This document shows, piece by piece, positions 8,871 through 17,582 of a stretch of 64,000 bases of DNA. The translations under genes and the position numbers were made by a program. The notes beneath the pieces were generated by a model. The model did no database searches. It was not told where the DNA came from and saw nothing but the letters and a program-made list of their open reading frames with translations. Position 1 is the first letter of the stretch, and every line of letters begins with the position of its first letter. The DNA is taken from the NCBI RefSeq assembly GCF_002909485.1, contig NZ_PPXG01000004.1, positions 248,001-312,000 of the forward strand, written 5' to 3'. The DNA comes from Stutzerimonas stutzeri (GTDB lineage: Bacteria > Pseudomonadota > Gammaproteobacteria > Pseudomonadales > Pseudomonadaceae).

Positions 8871-8910
8871 CAAACGGGTTGTTTGCAGTGATTTGTCAGC
8901 CAAGTTTGGC
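8871..8910 (-). promoter_or_regulatory. Two short palindromes upstream of the sigma-54 element
   Basis: CAAAC-5-GTTTG at 8871-8885 and GCCAA-2-TTGGC at 8899-8910, both just upstream of the -24 box. They are candidate binding sites for an enhancer-binding activator, though such sites often lie further away (80-200 bases). Confidence 0.3.
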
Positions 8911-9006
8911 AGGAACGCACCTTTTGCGTGCTCCACAGCACCACGGCGGAGCCCGGCAGGTATCTTGTTCAAGGCGCGGGCGACGTGTGCCACCCGCGCC
9001 GATCCA

Positions 9007-10527
9007 TCAGAAGAAGCCCAGTGGGTTGATGTCGTAGCTGATCAGCAGGTTCTTGGTCTGCTGGTAGCTGTCGAGAATCATCTTGTGGGTTTCGCGACCG
9101 ACGCCGGACTTCTTGTAGCCACCGAACGCCGCGTGTGCCGGGTAGAGGTGGTAGCAATTGGTCCAGACACGGCCCGCCTTGATTGCCCGGCCCATGCGGT
9201 AGGCGCGGTTGATGTCGCGGGTCCAGACGCCAGCACCGAGTCCGTACTCGGTGTCATTGGCGATGGCCAGGGCTTCGGCTTCATCCTTGAAGGTGGTGAC
9301 GCCGATCACCGGGCCAAAGATCTCCTCCTGGAACACGCGCATCTCGTTGGTGCCCTTAAGCAGCGTCGGCTGGATGTAATAGCCGGTGGCGAGCGAGCCT
9401 TCGAGTTTCTCGGCCGCACCGCCAGTGAGCACTTCGGCGCCTTCCTGCTTGGCGATCTCAAGATAGGACAGGATCTTGTCGAATTGCTGCTGGCTGGCTT
9501 GCGCACCGACCATGGTGTCGGTATCCAGCGGGTCGCCGCGCTTGATCTGTGCAACCTTCTTCATCACCGCTTCCATGAAGGGCGCGTAGATCGATTCCTG
9601 CACCAGTGCGCGGGACGGACAGGTGCACACCTCGCCCTGGTTGAAGAAGCCCAACACCAGGCCTTCGGCCGCTTTCTCGATGAAGGTAGGCTCGGCCTGC
9701 ATGATGTCTTCGAAGTAGATGTTCGGGCTCTTGCCGCCCAGCTCCACGGTGCTCGGGATGATGGCCTCTGCGGCGCGCTTCATGATGTGCGAGCCGACCG
9801 GTGTGGAGCCGGTGAAGGCGATCTTGGCGATGCGTTTGCTGCTTGCCAGCGCTTCGCCTGCTTCACGGCCATAGCCCTGCACGACGTTGAGCACGCCCGG
9901 TGGCAGCAGGTCGCCGATCACCTCCATCAGCACGCTTATACCCAAGGGGGTCTGCTCGGCGGGTTTCAGCACAACGCAGTTGCCGGCGGCGAGTGCCGGG
10001 GCGAGCTTCCAGGCGGCCATCAGGATCGGGAAGTTCCACGGGATGATCTGCCCGACCACGCCCAACGGCTCGTGGAAGTGATAGGCGGCGGTGTGCTCGT
10101 CGATCTCGGCGCTGGTGCCTTCCTGAGCGCGGATGCAGCCGGCGAAGTAGCGGAAGTGGTCAGCCGCCAGCGGGATGTCGGCGTTCAGGGTTTCACGCAC
10201 GGCCTTGCCGTTGTCCCAAGTTTCGGTGACGGCGAGCATCTCCAGGTTCTGCTCGATGCGATCGGCGATCTGCAACAGGATCAGCGAGCGCGCCTGTACG
10301 CTGGTCTTGCCCCACGCGTCGGCAGCTGCATGGGCGGCGTCCAGGGCTTTCTCGATATCGGCGGCGTCGGAGCGCGGAAACTCGGCAATCGGCTGTCCGT
10401 TAACCGGAGAGAGGTTGGTGAAATACTGCCCGTTGATTGGCTCGACGAACTTGCCATTGATGAAGTTGCCGTAGCGGGCCTTGAGGGTAACGATGGCACC
10501 GTCGGTGCCGGGAGGGGCGTAGATCAT
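9007..10527 (-). CDS. NAD-dependent aldehyde dehydrogenase (acetaldehyde dehydrogenase, ExaC/AcoD type)
   Basis: Tetrameric aldehyde dehydrogenase of 506 residues that would oxidise acetaldehyde from EutBC to acetate. The catalytic cysteine lies in GEVCTCPSR, the general-base glutamate in VELGGKSPN, and the cofactor segment includes IPWNFPILM and FTGSTPVG. The [10 protein letters not shown] start at 10527 follows a GGAGCC ribosome site; the in-frame extension to 10662 is not family sequence. P. aeruginosa carries an equivalent gene (PA4022) at the same place next to eat-eutBC. Quinoprotein-ethanol-pathway ExaC and hydrazone dehydrogenase HdhA are close relatives, so the exact substrate is inferred from context. 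Confidence 0.93.
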   Translation of the reverse strand: MIYAPPGTDGAIVTLKARYGNFINGKFVEPINGQYFTNLSPVNGQPIAEFPRSDAADIEKALDAAHAAADAWGKTSVQARSLILLQIADRIEQNLEMLAVTETWDNGKAVRETLNADIPLAADHFRYFAGCIRAQEGTSAEIDEHTAAYHFHEPLGVVGQIIPWNFPILMAAWKLAPALAAGNCVVLKPAEQTPLGISVLMEVIGDLLPPGVLNVVQGYGREAGEALASSKRIAKIAFTGSTPVGSHIMKRAAEAIIPSTVELGGKSPNIYFEDIMQAEPTFIEKAAEGLVLGFFNQGEVCTCPSRALVQESIYAPFMEAVMKKVAQIKRGDPLDTDTMVGAQASQQQFDKILSYLEIAKQEGAEVLTGGAAEKLEGSLATGYYIQPTLLKGTNEMRVFQEEIFGPVIGVTTFKDEAEALAIANDTEYGLGAGVWTRDINRAYRMGRAIKAGRVWTNCYHLYPAHAAFGGYKKSGVGRETHKMILDSYQQTKNLLISYDINPLGFF

Positions 10528-10648
10528 GGGGGGCTCCAGATTGTTCTTGGATGGAGATTCGCTGCACAAAGCGTAGATCAGGAGTTGAATACTGTCGCGG
10601 GCGGCCGAGGGCACTTTTTGAAGCGGCAAAGCGAAGGCTGCCGCTGGG

Positions 10649-10677
10649 CTGGGCCGGAGCAAAAAGCCCCGGCCCAG
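10649..10677 (-). terminator. Hairpin after the alcohol dehydrogenase gene
   Basis: A 12-pair GC-rich stem with one G-U pair and a five-U loop starts five bases after the stop. There is no U-tract behind it, so it may act as a partial terminator or an mRNA-stabilising stem rather than a full stop before the aldehyde dehydrogenase gene. Confidence 0.45.
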
Positions 10678-10681
10678 GCAG

Positions 10682-11830
10682 TTAGAGTGCGCTGTGGAAG
10701 ATGGCTTCGATTTCCTCTTGCGTGGCGCGGCGTGGGTTGGTCAGGCCGCAGGCATCGTTCATGGCGTTGGCAGCCAGGGTTGGGATGTCATCGGCCTTGG
10801 CGCCAAGCTCAGCCAGCCCGCCCGGAATGCCGATGTCCTTCGACAGGGTGCGGATTGCCGCCAGTGCGGCCTCGGCGCCCTGGGCGGCATCGAGGCCACG
10901 GGTCTCCACGCCCATCGCGGTGGCGATGTCGCGCAGGCGTTCGGGGCAGACGCTGGCGTTGTAGCTCTCCACGTGGGGCAGCAGTACGGCGTTGCAGACA
11001 CCATGCGGCAGATCGTAGAAGCCGCCGAGCTGGTGAGCCATGGCATGAACGTAGCCCAGCGAGGCGTTATTGAACGCCATCCCGGCGAGGAATTGCGCGT
11101 AGGCCATGTTTTCCCGGGCTGGCATGTCGCTGCCGTTCTCGACGGCGGTACGCAGGTTTGCCGAGATCAGTTCGATGGCCTTGAGCGCACAGGCGTCGGT
11201 GATCGGCGTGGCGGCGGTCGATACATAGGCTTCTACCGCATGGGTGAGCGCGTCCATGCCGGTAGCGGCGGTCAGCCCCTTGGGCATGGCTACCATCAAT
11301 GCCGGATCGTTCACCGACAGCAGCGGCGTGACGTTGCGGTCGACGATGGCCATTTTTACGTGACGGGTTTCGTCGGTGATGATGCAGAAGCGAGTCATCT
11401 CGCTGGCGGTGCCGGCGGTGGTGTTGATCGCCACCAGTGGCAGTTGCGGTTTGGCAGAGCGGTCCACGCCTTCGTAGTCGGCAATGTGGCCGCCGTTGGT
11501 GGCACACAGGGCGATGCCCTTGGCGCAGTCATGGGGCGAGCCGCCGCCGAGAGAGATGATGAAATCGCACGCGCTTTCGCGCAGCTGGGTCAGGCCCTTT
11601 TCGACGTTGCCCACGGTTGGGTTGGGTTGGGCGCCATCGAATACGACCGATTGGATATCCGCGGCAGCCAGCAGCGCCGCAACTTTTTCAGCGACGCCTG
11701 CACGCGCCAGCCCTGCATCGGTGACGATCAGCGCTTTGCGAAAGCCGTAGTTGGCGATGGCGCCCATCGCTTCATCGAGGCTTCCGGCGCCCATCATGTT
11801 CACTGCGGGTATGAAGAAGGTGCTGCTCAT
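10682..11830 (-). CDS. Iron-containing (group III) alcohol dehydrogenase
   Basis: Metal-dependent NAD(P) alcohol dehydrogenase of 382 residues. The group III features are [10 protein letters not shown] (cofactor), [13 protein letters not shown], and metal histidines in [20 protein letters not shown]. The start at 11830 follows an AAGGGA site, and the upstream frame to 11908 lacks family character. It stands first in the minus-strand series leading to eutBC. It could reduce acetaldehyde to ethanol or oxidise alcohols to feed the neighbouring aldehyde dehydrogenase. In P. aeruginosa the activator gene eatR (PA4021) lies between mpl and the aldehyde dehydrogenase gene; here this enzyme gene occupies that position. 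Confidence 0.92.
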   Translation of the reverse strand: MSSTFFIPAVNMMGAGSLDEAMGAIANYGFRKALIVTDAGLARAGVAEKVAALLAAADIQSVVFDGAQPNPTVGNVEKGLTQLRESACDFIISLGGGSPHDCAKGIALCATNGGHIADYEGVDRSAKPQLPLVAINTTAGTASEMTRFCIITDETRHVKMAIVDRNVTPLLSVNDPALMVAMPKGLTAATGMDALTHAVEAYVSTAATPITDACALKAIELISANLRTAVENGSDMPARENMAYAQFLAGMAFNNASLGYVHAMAHQLGGFYDLPHGVCNAVLLPHVESYNASVCPERLRDIATAMGVETRGLDAAQGAEAALAAIRTLSKDIGIPGGLAELGAKADDIPTLAANAMNDACGLTNPRRATQEEIEAIFHSAL

Positions 11831-12033
11831 GGAGAATCCCTTGTGCTTGTCTGAAAGTGGTTCTTGCAGCATCGCATCTGGACCGGAGGGCGAAATGATC
11901 TGGCTCAAGAAGGTGACCGATCAGTCGCGTTTCAGCCCTGCGTCTGACTAACGGCGGCTGGTCGGCTGGGATGGCCTGCTGTGCTAACCTGCGCCGCAGT
12001 TTTCAGTGGGTCTCACCGGTTTTGAGGGCATCC

Positions 12034-13383
12034 ATGCATATCCATATTCTCGGCATCTGCGGCACCTTCATGGGGTCGCTCGCGGTGCTGGCCAAGGCGC
12101 TCGGGCATCGTGTTACCGGCTCTGACGCCAACGTTTATCCGCCGATGAGCACCCAGCTCGAAGCGCAGGGCATTGAGTTGACCCAGGGCTACGAGCCGAG
12201 CCAGCTCGAGCCGGCGCCAGATCTGGTGGTGATCGGCAACGCGCTGTCGCGTGGCAACCCGGCCGTGGAATATGTGCTGAACAAGGGTTTGCCATACGTG
12301 TCCGGCCCGCAGTGGCTGGCCGATCACGTCCTGCAGGGCCGCTGGGTGCTGGCTGCTGCCGGCACTCACGGCAAAACCACCACCAGCAGCATGCTGGCCT
12401 GGGTGCTGGAACATGCGGGGATGAGCCCGGGATTTCTCATCGGTGGGGTGCCGCAGAATTTCGGTATCTCCGCGCGCCTCGGCGGCACACCGTTCTTCGT
12501 GGTCGAGGCGGACGAGTACGACAGCGCCTTCTTCGACAAGCGCAGCAAGTTCGTCCATTACCGCCCGCGCACGGCGATCCTCAACAACCTGGAATTCGAT
12601 CACGCGGACATCTTCCCGGACCTCGCGGCTATCGAGCGGCAGTTCCACCACCTGGTTCGCACCGTGCCGAGCGAAGGGCTGATCATCCACCCCGAATCCG
12701 AAACGGCGCTCAAGCGCGTCATCGGCATGGGCTGCTGGACGCCGGTGCAGACCACCGGAGACGGCGGGCAATGGCAGGCGAATCTGTTGAGTGCCGACGG
12801 TTCGCGCTTCGAAGTGATTTTCGAAGGTGCCGTGCAGGGTGTGGTCGACTGGGCGCTGACGGGCCTGCACAACGTCAACAACGCCCTGGCGACGCTTGCC
12901 GCGGCGCGGCATGTGGGCGTGCTGCCGAAGCAGGGCGCCGAGGCGCTGAGCGAGTTTCTGAGCGTCAAGCGACGCATGGAGAAGGTCGCCGAAGTCAACG
13001 GTGTGACCATCTACGACGACTTCGCCCATCACCCGACCGCCATCGCCACCACCCTCGACGGGCTGCGCAAGCAGGTGGGCAATACGCCGATCATTGCCGT
13101 GGTCGAGCCGCGCTCCAATTCAATGAAACTCGGTGCGCACCGCGAGGGCCTGGCCGAGTCCGTGGCGCTGGCGGATCAGGCTATCTGGTATGCGCCGGCC
13201 AATCTCGGCTGGGATCTGGCTGCAACGGTCGCCGGCTCGCCCGTGCCGACCACCGTGTGCGATTCGCTTGAGGCGATCATCTCCAAGGTCAAGGCCGACG
13301 CCGCGCCGGGTACCCAGGTGGTGGTCATGAGCAATGGCGGTTTCGGTGGGTTGCACGGCAAGTTGGCTGTGGCGTTGAGCTGA
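12034..13383 (+). CDS. mpl: UDP-MurNAc : L-alanyl-gamma-D-glutamyl-meso-DAP ligase
   Basis: Cell-wall recycling enzyme that joins recovered murein tripeptide to UDP-MurNAc in the cytosol, using ATP. At 449 residues it is full length. The Mur-ligase ATP motif GTHGKTTTSS is intact, as are EADEYDSAFFDKRSK and NNLEFDHADIF. MHIHILGICG at 12034 is the standard start; the upstream in-frame extension to 11971 is unsupported. It diverges from the alcohol dehydrogenase gene across about 200 bases, and REP elements follow its stop. Confidence 0.98.
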   Translation: MHIHILGICGTFMGSLAVLAKALGHRVTGSDANVYPPMSTQLEAQGIELTQGYEPSQLEPAPDLVVIGNALSRGNPAVEYVLNKGLPYVSGPQWLADHVLQGRWVLAAAGTHGKTTTSSMLAWVLEHAGMSPGFLIGGVPQNFGISARLGGTPFFVVEADEYDSAFFDKRSKFVHYRPRTAILNNLEFDHADIFPDLAAIERQFHHLVRTVPSEGLIIHPESETALKRVIGMGCWTPVQTTGDGGQWQANLLSADGSRFEVIFEGAVQGVVDWALTGLHNVNNALATLAAARHVGVLPKQGAEALSEFLSVKRRMEKVAEVNGVTIYDDFAHHPTAIATTLDGLRKQVGNTPIIAVVEPRSNSMKLGAHREGLAESVALADQAIWYAPANLGWDLAATVAGSPVPTTVCDSLEAIISKVKADAAPGTQVVVMSNGGFGGLHGKLAVALS

Positions 13384-13391
13384 TTGCTCAA

Positions 13392-13419
13392 GGTGGAAAA
13401 CGCTTCGCGGTTTTCCACC
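13392..13419 (-). repeat. REP element 1 (GTAG type, inverted)
   Basis: Perfect arms GGTGGAAAAC and GTTTTCCACC around a GCTTCGCG core, followed by CCTACG. Read on the minus strand this is a GTAGG head plus palindrome, the classic architecture of REP sequences mobilised by RAYT (TnpA-REP) enzymes. Confidence 0.8.
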
Positions 13420-13434
13420 CTACGATGACCGTGG

Positions 13435-13465
13435 GTAGGGTGGAAATCGCCGAAGGTATTTCCAC
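13435..13465 (+). repeat. REP element 2 (GTAG type, direct)
   Basis: The GTAGGGTGG head is followed by arms GTGGAAAT and ATTTCCAC around a 10-base loop. It is oriented head-on to element 1, so the pair forms a bacterial interspersed mosaic-type unit. Confidence 0.75.
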
Positions 13466-13482
13466 GCGGATCGCATCAGCAA

Positions 13483-13532
13483 GTAGGGTGGGCCGGGCGG
13501 CGTTCCGCTTCAGCCCGCCCGAATATGACCAA
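13483..13532 (+). repeat. REP-like element 3 (GTAG type, GC-rich variant)
   Basis: GTAGGGTGG at 13483 is followed by a CGGGCG...CGCCCG palindrome with GTTCCGCTTCAG in the middle. It has the same head as element 2 but a different palindrome, and ends about 25 bases before the ubiX start. Confidence 0.6.
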
Positions 13533-13554
13533 GCGGCTACAAGGGAACAAATGT

Positions 13555-14184
13555 ATGAACGGACCGGAACGCATCACCTTGGCCATGACCGGCGCATCCG
13601 GGGCGCAGTACGGCCTGCGCCTGCTCGACTGCCTGATCCAGGAAGACCGCGAAGTGCACTTTCTGATCTCCAAGGCGGCGCAGCTGGTCATGGCCACAGA
13701 GACCGACGTGGTGCTGCCGGCCAAGCCGCAGGCCATGCAGGCCTTTCTCTCCGAATACACCGGCGCGGCGGCCGGACAGATCCGCGTATTCGCCAAGGAA
13801 GACTGGATGGCACCGCCGGCGTCTGGTTCCGGTGCGCCGACTTCCATGGTGGTCGTGCCATGTTCCACCGGCACGCTGTCGGCGATAGCTGCTGGCGCTT
13901 GCAACAATCTGATCGAGCGCGCCGCGGACGTCGCCCTCAAGGAGCGCCGCCAGCTGATTCTAGTGCCGCGTGAGGCGCCGTATTCGAGCATTCATCTTGA
14001 GAACATGCTCAAGCTATCCAACCTCGGCGTGACCATCCTGCCAGCGTCGCCCGGCTTCTATCACCAGCCGCAGACAATTGATGACCTGGTCGACTTCGTC
14101 GTCGCGCGTATTCTCAACCTGCTCAACATCCCGCAGGACATGCTGCCGCGCTGGGGCGAGCACCATATCGTCAGCGACGATTGA
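13555..14184 (+). CDS. ubiX: Flavin prenyltransferase
   Basis: Makes the prenylated FMN cofactor used by the UbiD decarboxylase in ubiquinone synthesis, by joining dimethylallyl phosphate to reduced FMN. At 209 residues it is full length, with the FMN-binding start [10 protein letters not shown], the [10 protein letters not shown] segment and [14 protein letters not shown]. The ATG at 13555 follows an AAGGGA site; the frame extends upstream to 13525 into REP sequence and is not coding there. In P. aeruginosa ubiX also follows mpl. The lipoprotein gene begins one base after its stop. Confidence 0.97.
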   Translation: MNGPERITLAMTGASGAQYGLRLLDCLIQEDREVHFLISKAAQLVMATETDVVLPAKPQAMQAFLSEYTGAAAGQIRVFAKEDWMAPPASGSGAPTSMVVVPCSTGTLSAIAAGACNNLIERAADVALKERRQLILVPREAPYSSIHLENMLKLSNLGVTILPASPGFYHQPQTIDDLVDFVVARILNLLNIPQDMLPRWGEHHIVSDD

Positions 14185-14185
14185 G

Positions 14186-14476
14186 ATGATCGGCCGAGCG
14201 CTGCTGGTCCTGGCAACGCTGAGTCTCCTCGGCGGCTGTGCCAGCGTGCGCACGCTGGATGCCGCCAAGCCCGGCGCACCGATCATTTATTCCGGCACAC
14301 GCCTGGATTGGTACAGCCTCAATGGCGGCTGCTGCCCAATTGACCGCTTTGGTGCCATGCCACCGAAATATCCCGCACTGGATCTTCCCGCCAGTGCCTT
14401 GTTGGATACGCTGCTGCTGCCCTTCGCCGTGGCTGCGGAGCTGGGTGTCGGGCTCGGCGTGCGCGGCGGACTTTGA
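14186..14476 (+). CDS. YceK/YidQ-family lipoprotein
   Basis: A 96-residue predicted lipoprotein. The N-terminus has a short hydrophobic signal ending in the lipobox LLGGC, with the lipidated cysteine near residue 18. The body carries YSGTRLDW and LPASALLDTLLLPF, typical of the YceK/YidQ (DUF1375) family of small envelope lipoproteins with no assigned biochemical role. It is almost contiguous with ubiX and probably co-transcribed. The residue after the cysteine is alanine, which favours outer-membrane sorting by Lol. Confidence 0.82.
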   Translation: MIGRALLVLATLSLLGGCASVRTLDAAKPGAPIIYSGTRLDWYSLNGGCCPIDRFGAMPPKYPALDLPASALLDTLLLPFAVAAELGVGLGVRGGL

Positions 14477-14565
14477 GCTGCGTGCAGCATTACTGATCTG
14501 GGTTCAGGCTGGCCTCTTGCGCAGCAGGCATAATTTCCAAGTCTTGCGGCACAAGGAGAAAAGGT

Positions 14566-16413
14566 GTGAAAGACCGAACTCAGTTCCACATGAATTACTG
14601 GATGATCGCCATCCTGGTGTTCCTCGGCATCCAGTATCTGCTGTCTGTGCAGCAGGAGGTGGCGACCATTCCCTATAGCGAGTTCGAACAGCACCTCAAG
14701 GAAGGGCGTGTCGAGGAATTGGCTATCACCGAGCGTCGCATCGAGGGGCTGCTCAAGGAGCCGCTGGCCAGCGGTCAGCGCCGTTTCATCAGCAATCGCG
14801 TCGAGCCGCAGTTGGCCGAGCATCTGCAACAGTATCCAGTGCGCTACACCGGCAAGGTTGAAAGCACCTTGGTGCGCGACTTGGTGTCGTGGATCGTGCC
14901 GGCGATGCTGTTCTTCGGTATCTGGCTGTTCCTGCTCAAGCGCATCGGCAGTGGCCTGGGTGGCGGCGGCATGATGCAGATCGGCAAGAGCAAGGCGCGG
15001 GTCTATGTCGAAACCGACATGAAAGTGACCTTCGCTGATGTCGCCGGCGTCGACGAGGCCAAGGACGAACTCAAGGAAATCATCGAATTCCTCCGCGACC
15101 CGCAGACTTACGGTCGCCTGGGCGGGCGTATGCCTAAGGGTGTGCTGCTGGTCGGTCCGCCCGGCACTGGCAAAACGCTGCTGGCGCGGGCCGTTGCAGG
15201 CGAGGCGAGGGTGCCGTTCTTCTCCATATCCGGCTCCGAATTCGTCGAGATGTTCGTCGGCGTTGGTGCGGCGCGGGTGCGTGATCTGTTCGAACAGGCG
15301 CGAGCCCAGGCGCCGGCAATCATTTTCATCGACGAGCTGGACGCCCTTGGTCGCGCCCGCGGCGCCGGGCCGCTATCTGGCGGGCATGACGAGAAGGAGC
15401 AGACGCTCAACCAGCTGCTGGTGGAAATGGACGGTTTCGATACCTCCAGCGGACTGGTTTTGCTGGCTGCCACCAACCGGCCGGAAATTCTCGACCCGGC
15501 ATTGCTGCGTGCCGGCCGCTTCGACCGTCAGGTGCTGGTGGATCGGCCCGACAAGGTCGGGCGGGTGCAGATCCTCAATGTGCATTTGAAGAAGTCGCGC
15601 CTGGGCATCGATGTCGATCCGCAGGCCATTGCCGCGCTCACGCCGGGCTTCACCGGTGCCGATCTGGCCAATCTGGTCAATGAGGCGACCCTGTTGGCGA
15701 CCCGGCGCAATGCCGAGGCGGTGGCGATGGAAGACTTCACCGCGGCCATCGAGCGCATCATTGCCGGGCTGGAGAAGCGCAACCGCCTGCTCAACCCGCG
15801 CGAACGCGAGATCGTCGCGTATCACGAAATGGGTCATGCCCTGGTGGCCATGGCGCTGCCTGGGGTCGACCCGGTGCACAAGGTGTCGATCATTCCGCGT
15901 GGCATGGGCGCGCTGGGCTACACCATCCAGAGGCCGATCGAGGATCGTTTCCTGATGACCCGAGAGGAGCTGGAAAACAAGATGGCCGTACTGCTCGGCG
16001 GGCGCGCCGCGGAGTGGCTGGTGTTCGCCCACCTGTCCACCGGCGCGGCGGACGACCTGGCCAAGGTTACCGACATCGCCCGCGCCATGGTCACCCGCTA
16101 TGGCATGTCCAAACGCCTCGGCCACCTGGCGCTGGAGCGCGAACCGAACTCGTTTCTGGGCAATGAAGCAATGCTCGGGCTCAAACCGCAGCACGACTAT
16201 GCCGAGAGCACCGCAACCGCCATCGATGAGGAAATACGGGAGCTGGTCCAGTCCGCGTTCCAGCGCAGCCTGGAGCTGCTCGAAGCGCGGCGTGAACTAC
16301 TTGAGCGCTGCGCTCGGCGGTTGCTCCAGCAGGAGACGCTGGATGCCGAAGAGCTGCGCGAACTCAATGCTACGCCGGCCAGCGATCCGGCTCAGGTGAC
16401 TGCTCGGATCTGA
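14566..16413 (+). CDS. FtsH-type membrane AAA+ zinc protease (probable second copy)
   Basis: ATP-dependent inner-membrane protease of 615 residues. It has two membrane helices (about 9-27 and 107-125) around a short periplasmic domain, then an AAA module with Walker A GPPGTGKT, Walker [12 protein letters not shown] and the second region of homology ([20 protein letters not shown]). The zinc site HEMGH lies near residue 424, with a distal aspartate in [12 protein letters not shown]. The GTG start at 14566 follows AAGGAG. The main Pseudomonas ftsH normally sits beside rlmE and folP, which are not here, and this protein lacks the long C-terminal tail, so I read it as a paralogue. Its stop lies 21 bases from convergent queG. 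Confidence 0.93.
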   Translation: MKDRTQFHMNYWMIAILVFLGIQYLLSVQQEVATIPYSEFEQHLKEGRVEELAITERRIEGLLKEPLASGQRRFISNRVEPQLAEHLQQYPVRYTGKVESTLVRDLVSWIVPAMLFFGIWLFLLKRIGSGLGGGGMMQIGKSKARVYVETDMKVTFADVAGVDEAKDELKEIIEFLRDPQTYGRLGGRMPKGVLLVGPPGTGKTLLARAVAGEARVPFFSISGSEFVEMFVGVGAARVRDLFEQARAQAPAIIFIDELDALGRARGAGPLSGGHDEKEQTLNQLLVEMDGFDTSSGLVLLAATNRPEILDPALLRAGRFDRQVLVDRPDKVGRVQILNVHLKKSRLGIDVDPQAIAALTPGFTGADLANLVNEATLLATRRNAEAVAMEDFTAAIERIIAGLEKRNRLLNPREREIVAYHEMGHALVAMALPGVDPVHKVSIIPRGMGALGYTIQRPIEDRFLMTREELENKMAVLLGGRAAEWLVFAHLSTGAADDLAKVTDIARAMVTRYGMSKRLGHLALEREPNSFLGNEAMLGLKPQHDYAESTATAIDEEIRELVQSAFQRSLELLEARRELLERCARRLLQQETLDAEELRELNATPASDPAQVTARI

Positions 16414-16434
16414 TGCTGTCTGAAGGTCCGGCGA

Positions 16435-17508
16435 TCAACCGGGCTCGCGCCGGGCATGCTGCATCAGCGCCCATTCGACATGCTCACGCACCAGCTCTGA
16501 CGGATCGTCGCGGCGAGCTTCGAGCGCTTCGAGCACCGGGATGCTCGAGGGCGCATTGCCCAGGCCGACCGCCAGATTACGCAGCCAGCGCTGGTACCCG
16601 GCGCGGCGCAGCGGCGAGCCCTCGGTACGGCTGAGAAATTCTTCTTCTGTCCAGCGGAACAGTGTCGCCAGCTCGGCGTTGTCCAGGCTGTGGCGTGGCT
16701 GGAAATCGCTTTGCTCTGTGGGGCGGGCGAAACGGTTCCACGGGCAGACGATCTGGCAATCGTCACAGCCGAATACGCGGTTGCCGATCTTGTCGCGCAG
16801 CTCCAGCGGTATCGGCCCCTTGAGTTCGATGGTTAGGTAGGAGATGCAGCGCCGCGCATCGAGTAGCCGTTCGCCAACGAAGGCGTCGGTGGGGCAGGCG
16901 TCCAGACAGGCATGGCAGCTGCCGCAGTGGTCGCGGGTCGTCGGTTCGTCGACCGGCAGGGCAATATCGATGAACAGCTCGCCGAGAAAGAACCAGCTGC
17001 CGGCCTTGCGGTTGAGCAGCAGGGTGTTCTTGCCGATCCAGCCGAGCCCGGCCTGCTGCCCGGCGGCCTTCTCCAGTACTGGCGCGCTGTCGACGAATGC
17101 ACGGAAGCCGAATGGGCCGACCACCTGCTGAATGCGCTCGGCCAGTTGCTGAATGCGTTTGCGGATCAGCTTGTGGTAGTCGCGGCCCAACGCATAACGC
17201 GACACGTAGGCCTTTTCCGGACTGGCGAGCTGCTGGGTCATGCGCGTGTCGCCGGGGAGGTAGTCCATACGCAGGGAAATCACCCGCAGCGTGCCGGGCA
17301 CCAGCTCGTCAGGTCGTGAGCGCTTGCTGCCGTGGGCAGCCATGTAATCCATCTCGCCCTGATAGCCCGCCGCCAGCCAGGCTTCCAGGTGCGCCTCATG
17401 CTCGCCGAGGTTGACATCGGTGATGCCGACCTGCTGAAAACCGAGCTCACGGCCCCACTCCTTGATGGAGGCAGAGAGGGCGGTTGGATCGAGAGCAGGA
17501 CTGGACAT
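16435..17508 (-). CDS. queG: Epoxyqueuosine reductase
   Basis: Cobalamin-dependent iron-sulfur enzyme that converts epoxyqueuosine to queuosine in tRNA, the last step of queuosine synthesis. At 357 residues it has two 4Fe-4S motifs (CGSCHACLDACP and CDDCQIVCP), the catalytic aspartate segment FVDSAPVLE, and a C-terminal HEAT-like region (REHVEWALMQHARRE). It diverges from nnr; the two starts are about 75 bases apart. The position matches PA4950-PA4949 in P. aeruginosa. Confidence 0.97.
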   Translation of the reverse strand: MSSPALDPTALSASIKEWGRELGFQQVGITDVNLGEHEAHLEAWLAAGYQGEMDYMAAHGSKRSRPDELVPGTLRVISLRMDYLPGDTRMTQQLASPEKAYVSRYALGRDYHKLIRKRIQQLAERIQQVVGPFGFRAFVDSAPVLEKAAGQQAGLGWIGKNTLLLNRKAGSWFFLGELFIDIALPVDEPTTRDHCGSCHACLDACPTDAFVGERLLDARRCISYLTIELKGPIPLELRDKIGNRVFGCDDCQIVCPWNRFARPTEQSDFQPRHSLDNAELATLFRWTEEEFLSRTEGSPLRRAGYQRWLRNLAVGLGNAPSSIPVLEALEARRDDPSELVREHVEWALMQHARREPG

Positions 17509-17540
17509 CGGAGAATAGGGCGACTTGGTGGGTGGGTGCG

Positions 17541-17546
17541 TATAAT
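17541..17546 (+). promoter_or_regulatory. Possible -10 element for the nnr-tsaE-amiB series
   Basis: TATAAT in the queG-nnr divergent gap, 36 bases before the chosen nnr start. No convincing -35 hexamer is present at 16-18 bases. Confidence 0.35.
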
Positions 17547-17582
17547 TCTGCCAGACATTCCGCCGCGATGATCCCTGCTCCG

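Noticed and set aside
10528-10681. A second sigma-54 site before the aldehyde dehydrogenase gene
   Set aside because: CGGCAGCCTTCGCTTTGCC looks similar but has GG and GC three bases too far apart.
8893-11073. 726-residue plus-strand open frame across the dehydrogenase genes
   Set aside because: It runs antisense to two clear enzyme genes, is histidine/glycine/valine-rich without family motifs, and is typical of mirror frames in GC-rich coding DNA.
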